From contig NC_081335.1 in assembly GCF_022539665.2 (NCBI RefSeq), forward strand, positions 9,212,449-9,276,448: a stretch of DNA of 64,000 bases, given 5' to 3'. The notes under the pieces are model-generated. The model saw only the letters and a program-made list of their open reading frames with translations, was not told the origin of the DNA and did no database searches. Numbering within the stretch: position 1 is the stretch's first letter; every line of letters starts with the position of its first letter. Below are positions 10,801-21,085 of the stretch, piece by piece. The translations under genes and the position numbers were made by a program. The stretch is from Daphnia carinata. Lineage: Eukaryota; Arthropoda; Branchiopoda; Diplostraca; Daphniidae.

Positions 10801-13800
10801 ATGGAACTGATACTATCACTCATCCAATTACTCACCATCATTCCATCCACATATCCCATCTATTCAACCGTATGCGACTGCCAGAACGTAAAGACCAGAG
10901 GAATTTTAGATATAGAGGCACCCTATTACTGCAATAACAAAGAATCAGATACAGCTCACTTACCCAGAATACCCACGTTGTACACTTTAAAAACAACACA
11001 AAAACCAGCAGCCTCTTGGAAAGGCTGGACCTGCAAGCAATGGATAAAAACGAAGAAAATAACTGGGTCATTCTGGATCGGATCTTTCGACACCATATAT
11101 TCACAAGAAACTAAACTAATTTCCCCACTGGAATGCTGGAGAATGGTGAACGACAAGAAGTGTGGCGATAATAACATGCAGACAGGACCAGCGGGTCTGA
11201 GTTTCACAGCCACCCCGACAGGCGAAGGACAATGGTATGCCATAAAAACATATCACACCCTCAACTGTGTTGCAGAACAAATCACCTTACGGCAGGAAAA
11301 ACAAGACGACCCAATTGAAAGCCCATTTGGACCATTAAATACTACCCAGCAGGAAGGACACTTCATCCAAAATCAAAACACAATAGTATGGGGAGATAGG
11401 ACAACAAATAATTCATATTCTCAAACCTTGATCAAAGGAAGCGGTTATCTGGAGCTTCCGAGAATACCGGAACGCGAAAACACCAGCCGTCTTTACGACA
11501 CCAATCGACAGATCGAGATTTCATTCTTCAACAAACCAGATCGGGACATAACACCACAAGGTTACAAAGTTGTGGGCGTACCGCTCACATACCTAATCTT
11601 TCCAACCGAAACAACGAGAAAATTGTACGAGATGTTCAAAACAACTATACATACATGTATACAAAATACTCACCTAGATACATCGGTGTGCAAGGACTAC
11701 AGGGAACTCCAGTTAACCAAGCGGAAACGATCCATTCAACAGGAAGTTACATTCTTGCTCAACGCCCCCTCGGAAGACTCAGGAAAACGTCTGTACAGCA
11801 TTTCGTACGCCTGGGGGCCAATAAGAATGGGATATCAACAGTCAATCAGGATCAACGAGAAGGACCGGAGTGTAAATTACAACGCCACTATATACATAAT
11901 ATACAAACCAAACGAAAACACTCAGTTAACCGCCCACTTTCGTCTCAAAGACGATGATCCACTTCCTCAAGGATCAGAATTCGAATACATCGTTGACCAA
12001 ACAATAAGAATCCAGAACAGTAATATCTGTATCACAGAAGGAGAAGCAGGCCGACTAATTGTTGCTAAATGCTCAGAATTTTCAACGCGGTGGATTCTAG
12101 ATCAACAAAACCATCAATTAATTTCACAAGAATCGTATCTCTGTATCACACTAGGAACATACCAAGCTATCATATTGACAGAATGCAGAGATGATAAGAA
12201 CAGCGTAACACAAAAATGGATCTTTGAAACTGTCAACACCAATCCAGACATCATAGAAAATTTCCCAGACACAACTTTAGCAGAAATGCAGGAAATTCAA
12301 CAAGAACAACGGAAGGCAATCACAACCACGATTAATTCACCGCTATTTGGAGGAATTTTAAAAACTAATCACGGTAGCGGAAATATAATCTGGGATATGA
12401 TTGCCTGGGGCCTATTGAAAAACGGAAAAACACCAAACGAAAAATGTCTAACACACCATGGAGTAAACAAGCAAATGACATTAGAAGAATGCGACAAAGA
12501 GTGGCCGCAATGTCAAGAAGAACTAAGAAAACTAATTAACAGCAACGATCCATTAGTACAATCACAAACAATGGTAGCCAACTGTAGCAAAGCAACAGAA
12601 CGAGGACAAGCTTTCGAATATACATCTGATTTCACCATCAGACCGTTCAACACAAACACCTGTATCAAAGCCAATACGACAATGCTAGTACTTCAAGAGT
12701 GCGCTAGCACCAGCTCAATCTGGGGCACATTTGAGCACACAGGACAGCTCATGGCAACAGATAGAACTGGGCTACATTCACCCTCATCAGACAGGAAGTG
12801 TCTCACACAGAGAGTAGGACGGGTGACCCTGGGGCATTGTCACAGCTCCAGCCAAAAACAACACTTTAACTTTGAATATCGCAACCCACACCAAATACGG
12901 ACTCTCTCAGCGGCAGCCATCATAGCACTGCACACTAAACAGCCATTGGACGGGAAAACACTCCCAACCATACCACCACTAATGAAAAGAGAGGATAACA
13001 ACCAATCAGAGAACAGCAAAACTGTGGCCACACCCCCTGCCACACCCACAACAGAAAAACACACAACAACGACAAGCGCTACAACGACTACAAAGCCCAC
13101 AATAAAAACCACATTGGGAACAACAGCAAAAACTACGGTAAAAAGCACTACGACAATTAAACCAGTTACAAGCACAGCAGCTAGCAAACCCACCACAACA
13201 CAGAAAGTGACAACTAAACCCAGTATGACATCAACGTCAACAAAACCCACCACAACTACAAAACCAATAATCACATCGACAAGCACTAAACCCACCACTA
13301 CTACTAGACCTACGGCAACTACTAAGATAACTTCAACTTCAACAACCACTACAACTACAAAACGTACGACAACAACAACAATGGCCACTACAACAAGTTC
13401 CACAACAACAGAGAAAACAACAACGCCTACTACGACAAGTTCAACAACAACGGAGGAAACAACAACGCCTACTACGACAAGTTCCACAACAACCGCGACA
13501 ACAACGACGCACCAGCCAAGCTCAATAACGCCGAGCACAAAAACAGTAAGCGAAAGTTCGACGACCCAACAATCATCAACACATACTGCCGGAGTAACCC
13601 CTTTAGCACTAACGGGAACAACGTCTACAACAGAAGGAACTCAAATTCAGGCCATCGAAGAAAGCAGTATTCGAAACTTACCGTTAGCTGATTCTTTGAT
13701 AATTTCAATGGATCAAAAAGCTGAAGATACATCAAACAATGAAAATTTAGAAGCCGATTTACCCAAAAACATTGAAGAATTCAACGACAAAATTAAATAC

Positions 13801-14937
13801 GAAATAAGTAAAATGCACGACCAATATAAGATAAGCATCGAAACAGAACACGAGAACAAACTCGCAAAAGAAATACGAGACGTTTATTGTCAATTATCGG
13901 CAATCAAAAGAACACAGGCAGTTATCTTAGCTCAAACCAACGGAATTTTGGCCGCAGCAGCAGTAGGTTTACCAATCTGCACGAGACTACAAGGCTTCGG
14001 TCAAGTAATGACACTTCAACAATGCGAAGCCAAGAGAATTTTTATCTCAGCGAACGAAACAAAATGTGGATTTCAGCCGTTCTTTACTTACGAAGGAAAG
14101 AACTGTACGATCGGAACAGATGGATGGTCAATTCACCCATTTTCCGATTGTTTTTGGAAAACACCGTTAGTTAATTTAAATGGAAATCCTCACACCTGGG
14201 AACACAACTCTACAACCGGAGATTGGATACGACAAAAGCCTAGCATCCATATGCCTAACCTAGACCTCATTACAGAATTTGAAGAGCTCCACCTAAATGA
14301 TTTCGATTTTTCCCTGAAAAGTCATCCAGCACACGAGACAATGGAAATGGAGCAATTAAACATCCTAAATGACCTAGTTGGCAGAATGCAAGAAGGAAAT
14401 TCCAATTCTGTTGGAGATATTGTGATGTCAGAAGAACAAGATAATCAAATAGGTCACATGTATTCATGGTTCGACAAATTAAAAATAATAGGCCTATCGG
14501 CGATAGGATTTGTGCTATTCCTCATATGCTTACGGATCTTCATCATTTGCAACCCCATCTCAAAAATTAAAGAACATATTCGCAGAAACCGAAAGTTTAC
14601 AAGCAGATACGATGATGGCATAGAGGAAGACCACGAACTCGCTTCAATGCTACCGGTACGAGAGACAAATTATCATCCAGAAATAACCGTCGAACAACCG
14701 TTCATAAGAACAGCCGCCCCTACACAACTGACAATCGAAAGACAAGGACAAGTGCGCCTTCCACGACCGAGCGCGCCAAATTCATTAAGCTACCCAGCTA
14801 TTGAAGAAACCGACACACCCAAAAGATGCACAGGAAAACACACAACCTGTACTTATGTCGTTGGGTACGGCATGGTTTGGGAAGACCTATGCCGTTGTAT
14901 GTCAGAAATTGACAACAGTAGTTCAGCTAGAAAATAA
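10801..14937 (+). CDS. env: Giant envelope glycoprotein, chuvirus-type with QxW and mucin-like insert
   Basis: The 1378-residue type I membrane protein starts with a signal peptide (about 1-25), then CDC and a Cys-rich N-part (26-306), a furin-like KRKR at 307-310, and an insert of ~650 residues. The insert holds two pairs of ricin-like QxW repeats (about 400-475, ending QKWIFE, and 603-690, ending QHFNFE) and a Thr-rich, mucin-like region (about 743-940). The C-part has a heptad region (about 1005-1050), a Cys-rich domain (about 1060-1150), a membrane anchor (about 1228-1250) and a ~128-residue tail. N- and C-parts align by eye with the 576-residue envelope of element B. The family resembles chuvirus glycoproteins and not the baculovirus-F type of Drosophila gypsy; this is inference. 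Fully open. Confidence 0.85.
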   Translation: MELILSLIQLLTIIPSTYPIYSTVCDCQNVKTRGILDIEAPYYCNNKESDTAHLPRIPTLYTLKTTQKPAASWKGWTCKQWIKTKKITGSFWIGSFDTIYSQETKLISPLECWRMVNDKKCGDNNMQTGPAGLSFTATPTGEGQWYAIKTYHTLNCVAEQITLRQEKQDDPIESPFGPLNTTQQEGHFIQNQNTIVWGDRTTNNSYSQTLIKGSGYLELPRIPERENTSRLYDTNRQIEISFFNKPDRDITPQGYKVVGVPLTYLIFPTETTRKLYEMFKTTIHTCIQNTHLDTSVCKDYRELQLTKRKRSIQQEVTFLLNAPSEDSGKRLYSISYAWGPIRMGYQQSIRINEKDRSVNYNATIYIIYKPNENTQLTAHFRLKDDDPLPQGSEFEYIVDQTIRIQNSNICITEGEAGRLIVAKCSEFSTRWILDQQNHQLISQESYLCITLGTYQAIILTECRDDKNSVTQKWIFETVNTNPDIIENFPDTTLAEMQEIQQEQRKAITTTINSPLFGGILKTNHGSGNIIWDMIAWGLLKNGKTPNEKCLTHHGVNKQMTLEECDKEWPQCQEELRKLINSNDPLVQSQTMVANCSKATERGQAFEYTSDFTIRPFNTNTCIKANTTMLVLQECASTSSIWGTFEHTGQLMATDRTGLHSPSSDRKCLTQRVGRVTLGHCHSSSQKQHFNFEYRNPHQIRTLSAAAIIALHTKQPLDGKTLPTIPPLMKREDNNQSENSKTVATPPATPTTEKHTTTTSATTTTKPTIKTTLGTTAKTTVKSTTTIKPVTSTAASKPTTTQKVTTKPSMTSTSTKPTTTTKPIITSTSTKPTTTTRPTATTKITSTSTTTTTTKRTTTTTMATTTSSTTTEKTTTPTTTSSTTTEETTTPTTTSSTTTATTTTHQPSSITPSTKTVSESSTTQQSSTHTAGVTPLALTGTTSTTEGTQIQAIEESSIRNLPLADSLIISMDQKAEDTSNNENLEADLPKNIEEFNDKIKYEISKMHDQYKISIETEHENKLAKEIRDVYCQLSAIKRTQAVILAQTNGILAAAAVGLPICTRLQGFGQVMTLQQCEAKRIFISANETKCGFQPFFTYEGKNCTIGTDGWSIHPFSDCFWKTPLVNLNGNPHTWEHNSTTGDWIRQKPSIHMPNLDLITEFEELHLNDFDFSLKSHPAHETMEMEQLNILNDLVGRMQEGNSNSVGDIVMSEEQDNQIGHMYSWFDKLKIIGLSAIGFVLFLICLRIFIICNPISKIKEHIRRNRKFTSRYDDGIEEDHELASMLPVRETNYHPEITVEQPFIRTAAPTQLTIERQGQVRLPRPSAPNSLSYPAIEETDTPKRCTGKHTTCTYVVGYGMVWEDLCRCMSEIDNSSSARK

Positions 14938-15621
14938 AAAGTCCCAAGGTCATCGAAATTAAAAGTAGCAACTAGACATACCCCTTGACAAATTCAATTA
15001 ATAACAGAATAAATTAACAGCCCCCAGTAAATAACGTACTAATCAGCATTTTCAACCAATTAAATGACCCTTAAATTTTTTTATATCCCCTTACTCGTAA
15101 CTTTATAGTAAAACAAGAAGAGGAAGCAAACTCAAATAACAATTTTGTATTCTCAACTAACATTATCCACAAAATCAAAAGCTAATAACAAAGTCATTAG
15201 GAGGATCAGTATCCATACAAACATGCTCGAAATCAAAAGGTTTTTCAAAAATTCTTGTGAAAGGCAACATCTCTTCATCATACTAAAGAAACTAACTCAC
15301 AAAGAAAATAAAACGCAGGAACACCTAAAATGAAAATGACAATGACTAAAAAAGGAATAAGGAAAGTTCTTCAATCAAACGGCTTATATGTCAATTCGCC
15401 CGCGAAGGGATATGAGACCGAAAAGGAACATAATTAAATGCAAGACAAACCTGCCTTCAATTTAAGAACAGTTAAACAAAAGTTAGCAAAAAACAAGAAG
15501 ACCTCTGAAGAAGAAAGATTCCCAAAATGAATTAACTAACCCCTCCCAGTGTCTCAAAGACAAAACTCCGACAAAGTTCCACAAAGCAAAGTGTCATCAA
15601 AACTAAACCATTCCTCTCAAA
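14938..15621 (+). other. env-ankyrin intergenic region of element A1
   Basis: This A-rich stretch has no convincing gene. Part of it (about 15120-15200) matches a segment that is tandemly duplicated in the second copy (plus-strand 47210-47370). It may be leader for a separate ankyrin-gene mRNA. Confidence 0.5.
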
Positions 15622-16863
15622 ATGGCAAACAACATCACCAATCAAGATAACGAAATGGACGTAATCATCATCCCACAGGACCAAAAGGAACACGAGTTAA
15701 TAATCATTAGCGATACTGAAAGTGAGAAAAGCCAGCAAGAAAACGGAGAAAAAGATAGTGCTAAAAGTGCGGATGTAAACAGGCAAATAGTGAAAAACGC
15801 AGAATGGATCGGAATCAAAACCGAAAAGAACGATTTTTCTGAGCTAGAGAGGAAAAGTAAAGACAGCAGTGAATCGAGTGACGACGACACCAAGGAGATA
15901 AATGCATATAGTGAAATAGAACCCGACATGGAAAGTGCCTACAGTACCGAATATATATTGGAAAATAACAGTGACACCGGCTTCCAATATGACCCACCCC
16001 ACGGTGCCGAATTAGAAAATAACAGTGACACCGACCTACAATGTGAGCCGCCCCAAAAACGGAGCAGGCCGAATGACGAACAAAAGGAAAAGAAAGCCTG
16101 CAAAAACTGTCGGATGAAAACGATAGCACCACTTTCAACGGAGCGAGCGGAAAAAATTCAGCTGCATCGACCGGCCACTATTGACCTAGAAGCCGGAAAA
16201 CTTTGCTTATCCATGATGGAAGCTCCAGTACCAACTATAAGGAGGTGCATCCAAAGCAAATTAGAATCGCTTGGATGTTGGCCAAGGCAAAAAATGGCTA
16301 TATTCCTCGATAAACGATAGGACGAAGGACGTACCCTACTTCACACCAGTATAGAAAGGAACAGGTACGACATAACGGATGCCTTACTTTCCTACGGAGC
16401 GAATCCCGAGATAATGTATCAAGGGAACACAATCGGACATTGGGCAGCAACCAACAACGATTTATTCTTGATAAGAATACTAAAACACAACAACTGCGAA
16501 TTCACAAATCGCAATAAAGACGGAGAAACCCCACTGATGACGGCAATATCACACAAAAATAAAGAATGCGCAAGACTAATTTGTACCCCAACAAACATCA
16601 AGATAGCAACAAACGAGGGCAAAACCGCCTTACACTACCTCGCCAGGTACGGTCTCGAAGACTTGGCAACGCAAATCTGCACAAAAAGAATAATCGACGT
16701 CAACCAACAAGACGAAACGGGCACAACCGCCCTACACGATGCAGTGAGATACAAACAATCAGACATGATCGAGTTACTGCTTCTACACGGAGCAGATACA
16801 AAAATAAAGGACAACCGTGGACATACGGCTATGTCAAACAATGACAGCACAAACGCACTATAA
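15622..16863 (+). pseudogene. Ankyrin-repeat cargo gene of element A1, one in-frame stop
   Basis: One frame runs 15622-16863 with a single TAG at 16318-16320. The first ~230 residues are acidic and Ser-rich (SSESSDDD, NNSDTG) and end with a Cys motif CKNCRMKT. Behind the stop come about 5.5 ankyrin repeats with typical signatures: GRTLLHTS, GNTIGHWAA, GETPLMTA, GKTALHYLA and TTALHDAV...LLLHGAD. The second copy encodes the same repeats at the same place with a sense codon at the stop position, and carries an extra basic tail (with GRKKSRNKRTRK) that is absent here. Ankyrin proteins bind other proteins; six repeats after an acidic N-terminus recall I-kappa-B/Cactus and viral ankyrin inhibitors, but I see no DSGxxS degron. 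Function unknown. Confidence 0.85.
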
Positions 16864-17065
16864 TCAAGACGAAGATAGAACCGGTTTATTCAACCATAGC
16901 CATCATTTGTATTCATAGAAGCAACTATAGTTGGTGACGGAAAAAGAAGAAGGAGAGAAAATTTCTTCTAAAATTCAGGTGAAGGAACAAGTTTTATTAT
17001 TCAGCCGTAGGTTATAGTCGGTGATGGAGAAGCGCATATTGGAGGACCAATTCTTCTCATCGAAG

Positions 17066-17081
17066 GGGGGGGGGGGAGGAA
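17066..17081 (+). promoter_or_regulatory. Polypurine tract of element A1
   Basis: A G-run followed by GAGGAA sits directly before the 3' LTR, the expected site for plus-strand DNA priming. The G-run is expanded compared with the second copy (GAAGAGGGGAAGGAA). Confidence 0.75.
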
Positions 17082-17283
17082 TGTAACGAGCCCAAAGGCT
17101 ATCCGAAGACAGCCACACCCTCAACATCCCTCAAGCGTTTCACGAGTGAAAGTGAACGTATCCCCACCCATTTTACCTTCAGATGTGTGTTAGTTAGTAG
17201 TATAAATACAGCATGTTTGTACCTTGTTGAAGGGAAATTGTTACGACGATTCACTGCAATACACGAGGTTATGAAACTTTACA
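17082..17283 (+). repeat. 3' LTR of element A1 (202 bp)
   Basis: It starts TGTAACGAG and ends AACTTTACA, the same termini as the two LTRs of the second copy (204 bp each). A TATA box (TATAAATA) lies at 17201. It is clearly related to, but several substitutions away from, the LTRs at 45642 and 58148. No matching left LTR exists. Confidence 0.9.
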
Positions 17284-17396
17284 TTAGATTCCCAACAGCA
17301 GACGACGCGGTCTGGACGCCGCACGAGGCTGCCCAGCCGTTTTAACGCATTTGAATTGGGTGGTCCTCGATAGAGGGCCACCATTGTGTAAAGGGG

Positions 17397-18134
17397 AACA
17401 CGACGTTGTCATGTTGCCTCCAATACGGAAAAATAACTAAGTGCGGCGCTGTTACTCACAATGTCGTGTATAAATAAGCGTAAAACAATACGTGTATGAA
17501 AGAATAAACGTGTATTATATACCGCAAATAATCAATTAAATCAGCACGGAAGAGGCGAAGGCCTACAATTACGTGACCGTTACTTGGGCATACACTACTA
17601 AGGGGCAACTAAGACAAGTAGAGAATATTGCTAAGAAGGGAACTTACGCTTCAGTTTCTGAGGATGAGGTAGCGGCTCGGAAGAAGGCTGAGGTACACAC
17701 GAGATAGCTCTCTCAAGGGACGACTAACTATTGTGAGTTGCCGATGGCTTTTTATATGTTTTCCATCGACTGTGAGAACCATACGGCACAGTGTTGAAGG
17801 ATAGGCGGCAATATCGGGCGGTATCGGGCGATTTTGGGCGCAATGGCGAGGCATAGGCGGGCAAATTCGGGCGGTATCGAACGAATTTGGACGATAGCTA
17901 AAAATCGCTCGGGCGACTTTAGGCCATTTCGGGCAATCTCAGACGAACTGAAATAAATCTATTTTTAGCCGACGTGCCGGGACATGTCTTCGTTTTTTTA
18001 ATTATATTTCTAAGGGACTTTTAAAAACTAGGTTAGTAAGTGAAAGTTCTGAGTCACAAGGGGCTACAGGTATACGATTCTAGTCTATTTGGAGAAAGGA
18101 GGAAAGAAGGGGCTTCGCTAGACGATTCGTTACA
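17397..18134 (-). repeat. 3' LTR of element B (738 bp)
   Basis: On the minus strand it starts TGTAACGAATC right after a purine tract and ends CCTTTACA, the same terminal signature as the element A LTRs. A TATA-like ATATAAAAAG lies near 17750. The U3 part contains many TCGGGCG-type words (17800-17945). The right boundary is firm; the left boundary is inferred from the terminal motif because the partner LTR is beyond the gap or lost. Confidence 0.65.
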
Positions 18135-18146
18135 TCGCTCCCCGTC
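18135..18146 (-). promoter_or_regulatory. Polypurine tract of element B
   Basis: On the minus strand GACGGGGAGCGA precedes the LTR start TGTAACGAATC. It is about 35 bases downstream of the env stop. Confidence 0.65.
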
Positions 18147-18180
18147 ATACCAGATTGCGTCCCGCAATCCAAAAGAAATT

Positions 18181-19911
18181 CTAGGGCTCTCTTGGGCGGT
18201 TATTCTGCGGGCGGTAAACTGCTGTAGGAGGAGGGCGCGGGGGTTTACAACAACATTTCCACATTAAACCACAAAATCCGAGGGCATAGCAGCCGCGAGC
18301 GAGTAAGAGGAAGGCAGCGATAAGTAGAATGATAAACGAGTAGACTTTAAAATTCTCGAACCAATTGGTAAAAGTGCCGAGACCGGCTTTTTCAGCTGCC
18401 GAAACGACGATTGCGGATGCTCCTGTGTTTAGAGTTTGGCCCGTCGCGGCATGTTCGTTCATGGCTGCTGTAATGTCGGCCATTACATCCATGGGGCTAA
18501 CCGGCGTATCTGTATATGCGGGATTAGTTTGATGCTTGTACTCGAAGAAATCGACGTCTTGGTAACGGAAAGCGTCGGCTAGGTCACGTTGCGGAACGAC
18601 GACAGATGCTTCGACCAGTTGCCACGTGTTATTGCGGTAGGCATACGGTTTATCGTTGAAATTAACGATTCCACCAGCCCAGTAGCATGGTGCGAACTCC
18701 GTTAGTTCCCAACCGGATCGGCCGATGGTAGAATTTCCGAACCGCGGCTGTGGTCCACAAATGGTGATGTCTGTCGTGAAAGTGACCGCTGTGGGTGTGC
18801 ATTGAACGGCTGAGACGATGTTTCCGGTTGCGATCAGTTTCACGCACTGACGGAGACCCAGTTGTGTGGCTGCCAACCATCCATTGTATTGAGCAGTTGA
18901 AACAGCTTGTGCGTGTTTGGCGCGGCGCTGGTCGCACTGTATGCTCTGGACGATTCGGATGAGTTCGTTTTCGTGGCGGATGGCGGCATCTTCTAGATAT
19001 TGGATCCTAGCGTTTTGTCGGATGTTGATGTCTAGGAAGTCGTTCGCGTTAGATGTGCTGTTTTTGATGATTGAAGGCACGGTGGCTGCAGCTGGGCCCA
19101 ACGGGTACGTGATGATGAATAAATGGTTATCTCCAACAACTGTCCAACTGTCGATCTTTTTGTCGCATTTCACTGTCTGGCAGCGTGACATCCGACGTAC
19201 ATGAAAGTCGAGTTGTTTGGAGTCATCTTGGAGAATCCAGGTTCCGTTTGTTGATGATTCGTACCAGTATCCTACACCTTTTTCTAGTTGCCTGAGGGAG
19301 ATATCGGTTGTTTTCCCATATGTGTCGATCCAGAATAAGGTGAGGTGATTATGAGATATTGAACCGTGCGACACGTTGGCTTTTCCCAATGGTGTGGTAA
19401 TTATATCGCCTTCATCGGTTCGGGAGAGGACGACTTCTTCCAACATGCAGTTGATGGTGACCACAGTAGTGGTCCTTAGCCAATATCCTACGTCGTCTGG
19501 CTCTTGATTGAATACCCATTTGTTTTCTGATATGGTCATTGGGCTCTCGTTGCAACGCTTTGACTGCCTCATGATATCGCACTCTACGGCTGTTGTTTCC
19601 ATGGCGATGCGTTCCGGAACGATTATGGCTTGTCCCACGAAATTGATTGTGATGTGTTTGATTGATTTCCATCTGCCGCAGATGTATCCAGGGAAGTTGA
19701 AGGCCGCCTTTTTGTCGGTCATTACTCGGTAGTCCACTTTAGTGTGTGAGACGCGCGTGGCAGGCTCGCAAAGACCGTCGGAGAATTGAAGAAGTCCAAC
19801 TCCGGTCGGGTTATTGCAGTTACATATTGTGGTTTGGAATGCTCTTGTCGATGAGAGCAGGAGGGTCAGCGCGATAAGGATCAGCATGATCTGGGGAATC
19901 ATAAAAAACAT
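18181..19911 (-). CDS. env: Compact envelope glycoprotein of element B, chuvirus-type
   Basis: An intact 576-residue type I membrane protein. It has a signal peptide (about 1-25), CNC at the mature start, a Cys-rich N-part with many N-glycosylation sites, a heptad segment near 300-345 (QAVSTAQYNGWLAA), a Cys-rich domain with CGPQP and GRSGW near 375-420, a membrane anchor (about 525-548), a CCC cluster and a Pro-rich tail. Spacing of Cys, Trp and Gly matches the two outer parts of the element A envelope, which has an extra ~650 residues between them. No furin-like KRKR is seen here. It would mediate attachment and fusion. The chuvirus-type label is an inference from this pattern. The start at 19911 is the only ATG that gives a signal peptide. 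Confidence 0.85.
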   Translation of the reverse strand: MFFMIPQIMLILIALTLLLSSTRAFQTTICNCNNPTGVGLLQFSDGLCEPATRVSHTKVDYRVMTDKKAAFNFPGYICGRWKSIKHITINFVGQAIIVPERIAMETTAVECDIMRQSKRCNESPMTISENKWVFNQEPDDVGYWLRTTTVVTINCMLEEVVLSRTDEGDIITTPLGKANVSHGSISHNHLTLFWIDTYGKTTDISLRQLEKGVGYWYESSTNGTWILQDDSKQLDFHVRRMSRCQTVKCDKKIDSWTVVGDNHLFIITYPLGPAAATVPSIIKNSTSNANDFLDINIRQNARIQYLEDAAIRHENELIRIVQSIQCDQRRAKHAQAVSTAQYNGWLAATQLGLRQCVKLIATGNIVSAVQCTPTAVTFTTDITICGPQPRFGNSTIGRSGWELTEFAPCYWAGGIVNFNDKPYAYRNNTWQLVEASVVVPQRDLADAFRYQDVDFFEYKHQTNPAYTDTPVSPMDVMADITAAMNEHAATGQTLNTGASAIVVSAAEKAGLGTFTNWFENFKVYSFIILLIAAFLLLARGCYALGFCGLMWKCCCKPPRPPPTAVYRPQNNRPREP

Positions 19912-19954
19912 TTTTGTTTAACTACCATGTTTTTTTGGCAGTCCTTTTCTTTTT

Positions 19955-19999
<45 letters not shown>

Positions 20000-20331
20000 T
20001 TTGGAATGTAGTTATCCAGGGTTTAACATATACGTATAGAGATGATAAGGAAGGATAAACGGAACGAAATATTATTAATAGTATGTAGAATGAATCGTAG
20101 TTGTGGAATTTTGTGAATACTAAACAGAATCTAATCAGAGTCGTAGCTTGCCGCATTGGTACCGCAGTGGTCTGCCATGCCAATGGTGCAGGCTGGACGT
20201 GGGTTCAACCCCCACAAACCCGCATCTGACGACTGGGCCTTAAACAAGAAACCCTGTTGTTCAGGGGTTTTTTTTATGTGGTATTTTGGTTCTATTTGGT
20301 TGAATTAGAATTTACTTCTATATATTTTGCA

Positions 20332-20364
<33 letters not shown>

Positions 20365-21049
20365 AACGGCAACGTTGTAAATCAGAGGATAGTAGTTGGA
20401 AAGGAGGATCACAATAGGCTTGAAGAGACGTGGCACTGTTGCTAAGGGGGAATGGGGAACGAAAAACTCATGAAGAAACAATAGAGACGGGGAAGGAGAG
20501 GGAATGGCCTACAGAGCTGCTGTGACGTACGTTCGCGTACGCTGTCGTATCCGTTTTTATTCTAAACATCCTGAACGGTGGGTGGAAGGAAGGGTGTAAG
20601 GGGGTAGAAGGTTCGTAGGGGCAGAGTTTACACGTAGGGGGGGGTAAATTAAACTTTTGTGGGAGCGTGAAGAGGGCCCTGGTAGGGTGGCTAGTGGAGA
20701 GTTTGTTTAAGTAATGGGGGTGTTTGACTTGTATCCGTTTACATCCGGAGCATCTTACGGGGTGGCGAGAAGGGGTTGGTCTGCGTGATCGTCGTGTCAC
20801 GCGTGGGGACATGGGGTTACCATGGAAAATGAATGTCGGTATTATTTTTATTTGTATGGCTATCAAGGGAAGGCGTGGAAAACATAGAGGGCGCAACATA
20901 TTGTTGCCCGCGGCGTATCCCCGGAATAGAGAGAAAGATGTTTGGAAAGAGATGGTTGTGTGACAACCTTTTTTTTTTTTTTTTTTTTTTTTTGAACCTT
21001 CCTTTTTGTTTGTTTGCGTTAATTTATTTATTTATTTTTATTTTTATTT

Positions 21050-21085
<36 letters not shown>

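Larger units (their letters stand above)
5766..17283 (+). mobile_element. Element A1: gypsy/Ty3 retroelement with env and ankyrin gene, 5' truncated
   Basis: Order is gag (partial), protease-RT-RNase H-integrase, env, ankyrin gene and 3' LTR, all on the plus strand. RT, RNase H and integrase motifs and the GPY/F end place it in the gypsy/Ty3 group; the third gene makes it retrovirus-like. The 5' LTR, leader and roughly the first 500 gag residues are missing compared with the second copy at 45642-58351; homology starts at about 5766 beside a word-repeat island. Single stops break gag (6644), the pol reading frame (7474) and the ankyrin gene (16318), while RT-integrase (1045 codons) and env (1378 codons) are fully open, so loss is recent. 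Confidence 0.9.

Noticed and set aside
12840-13538. 232-codon minus-strand frame rich in Val, looking like a membrane protein
   Set aside because: It is the antisense of the Thr-rich ACA/ACT repeats in env; hydrophobicity comes from GTT/GTG complements.
15145-15333. 62-codon frame between env and ankyrin gene
   Set aside because: Not conserved in the second copy and lacks features.
20468-20899. 143-codon Pro/Ser-rich frame in element B
   Set aside because: No domain, in a G-rich low-complexity stretch; openness may follow from base composition.
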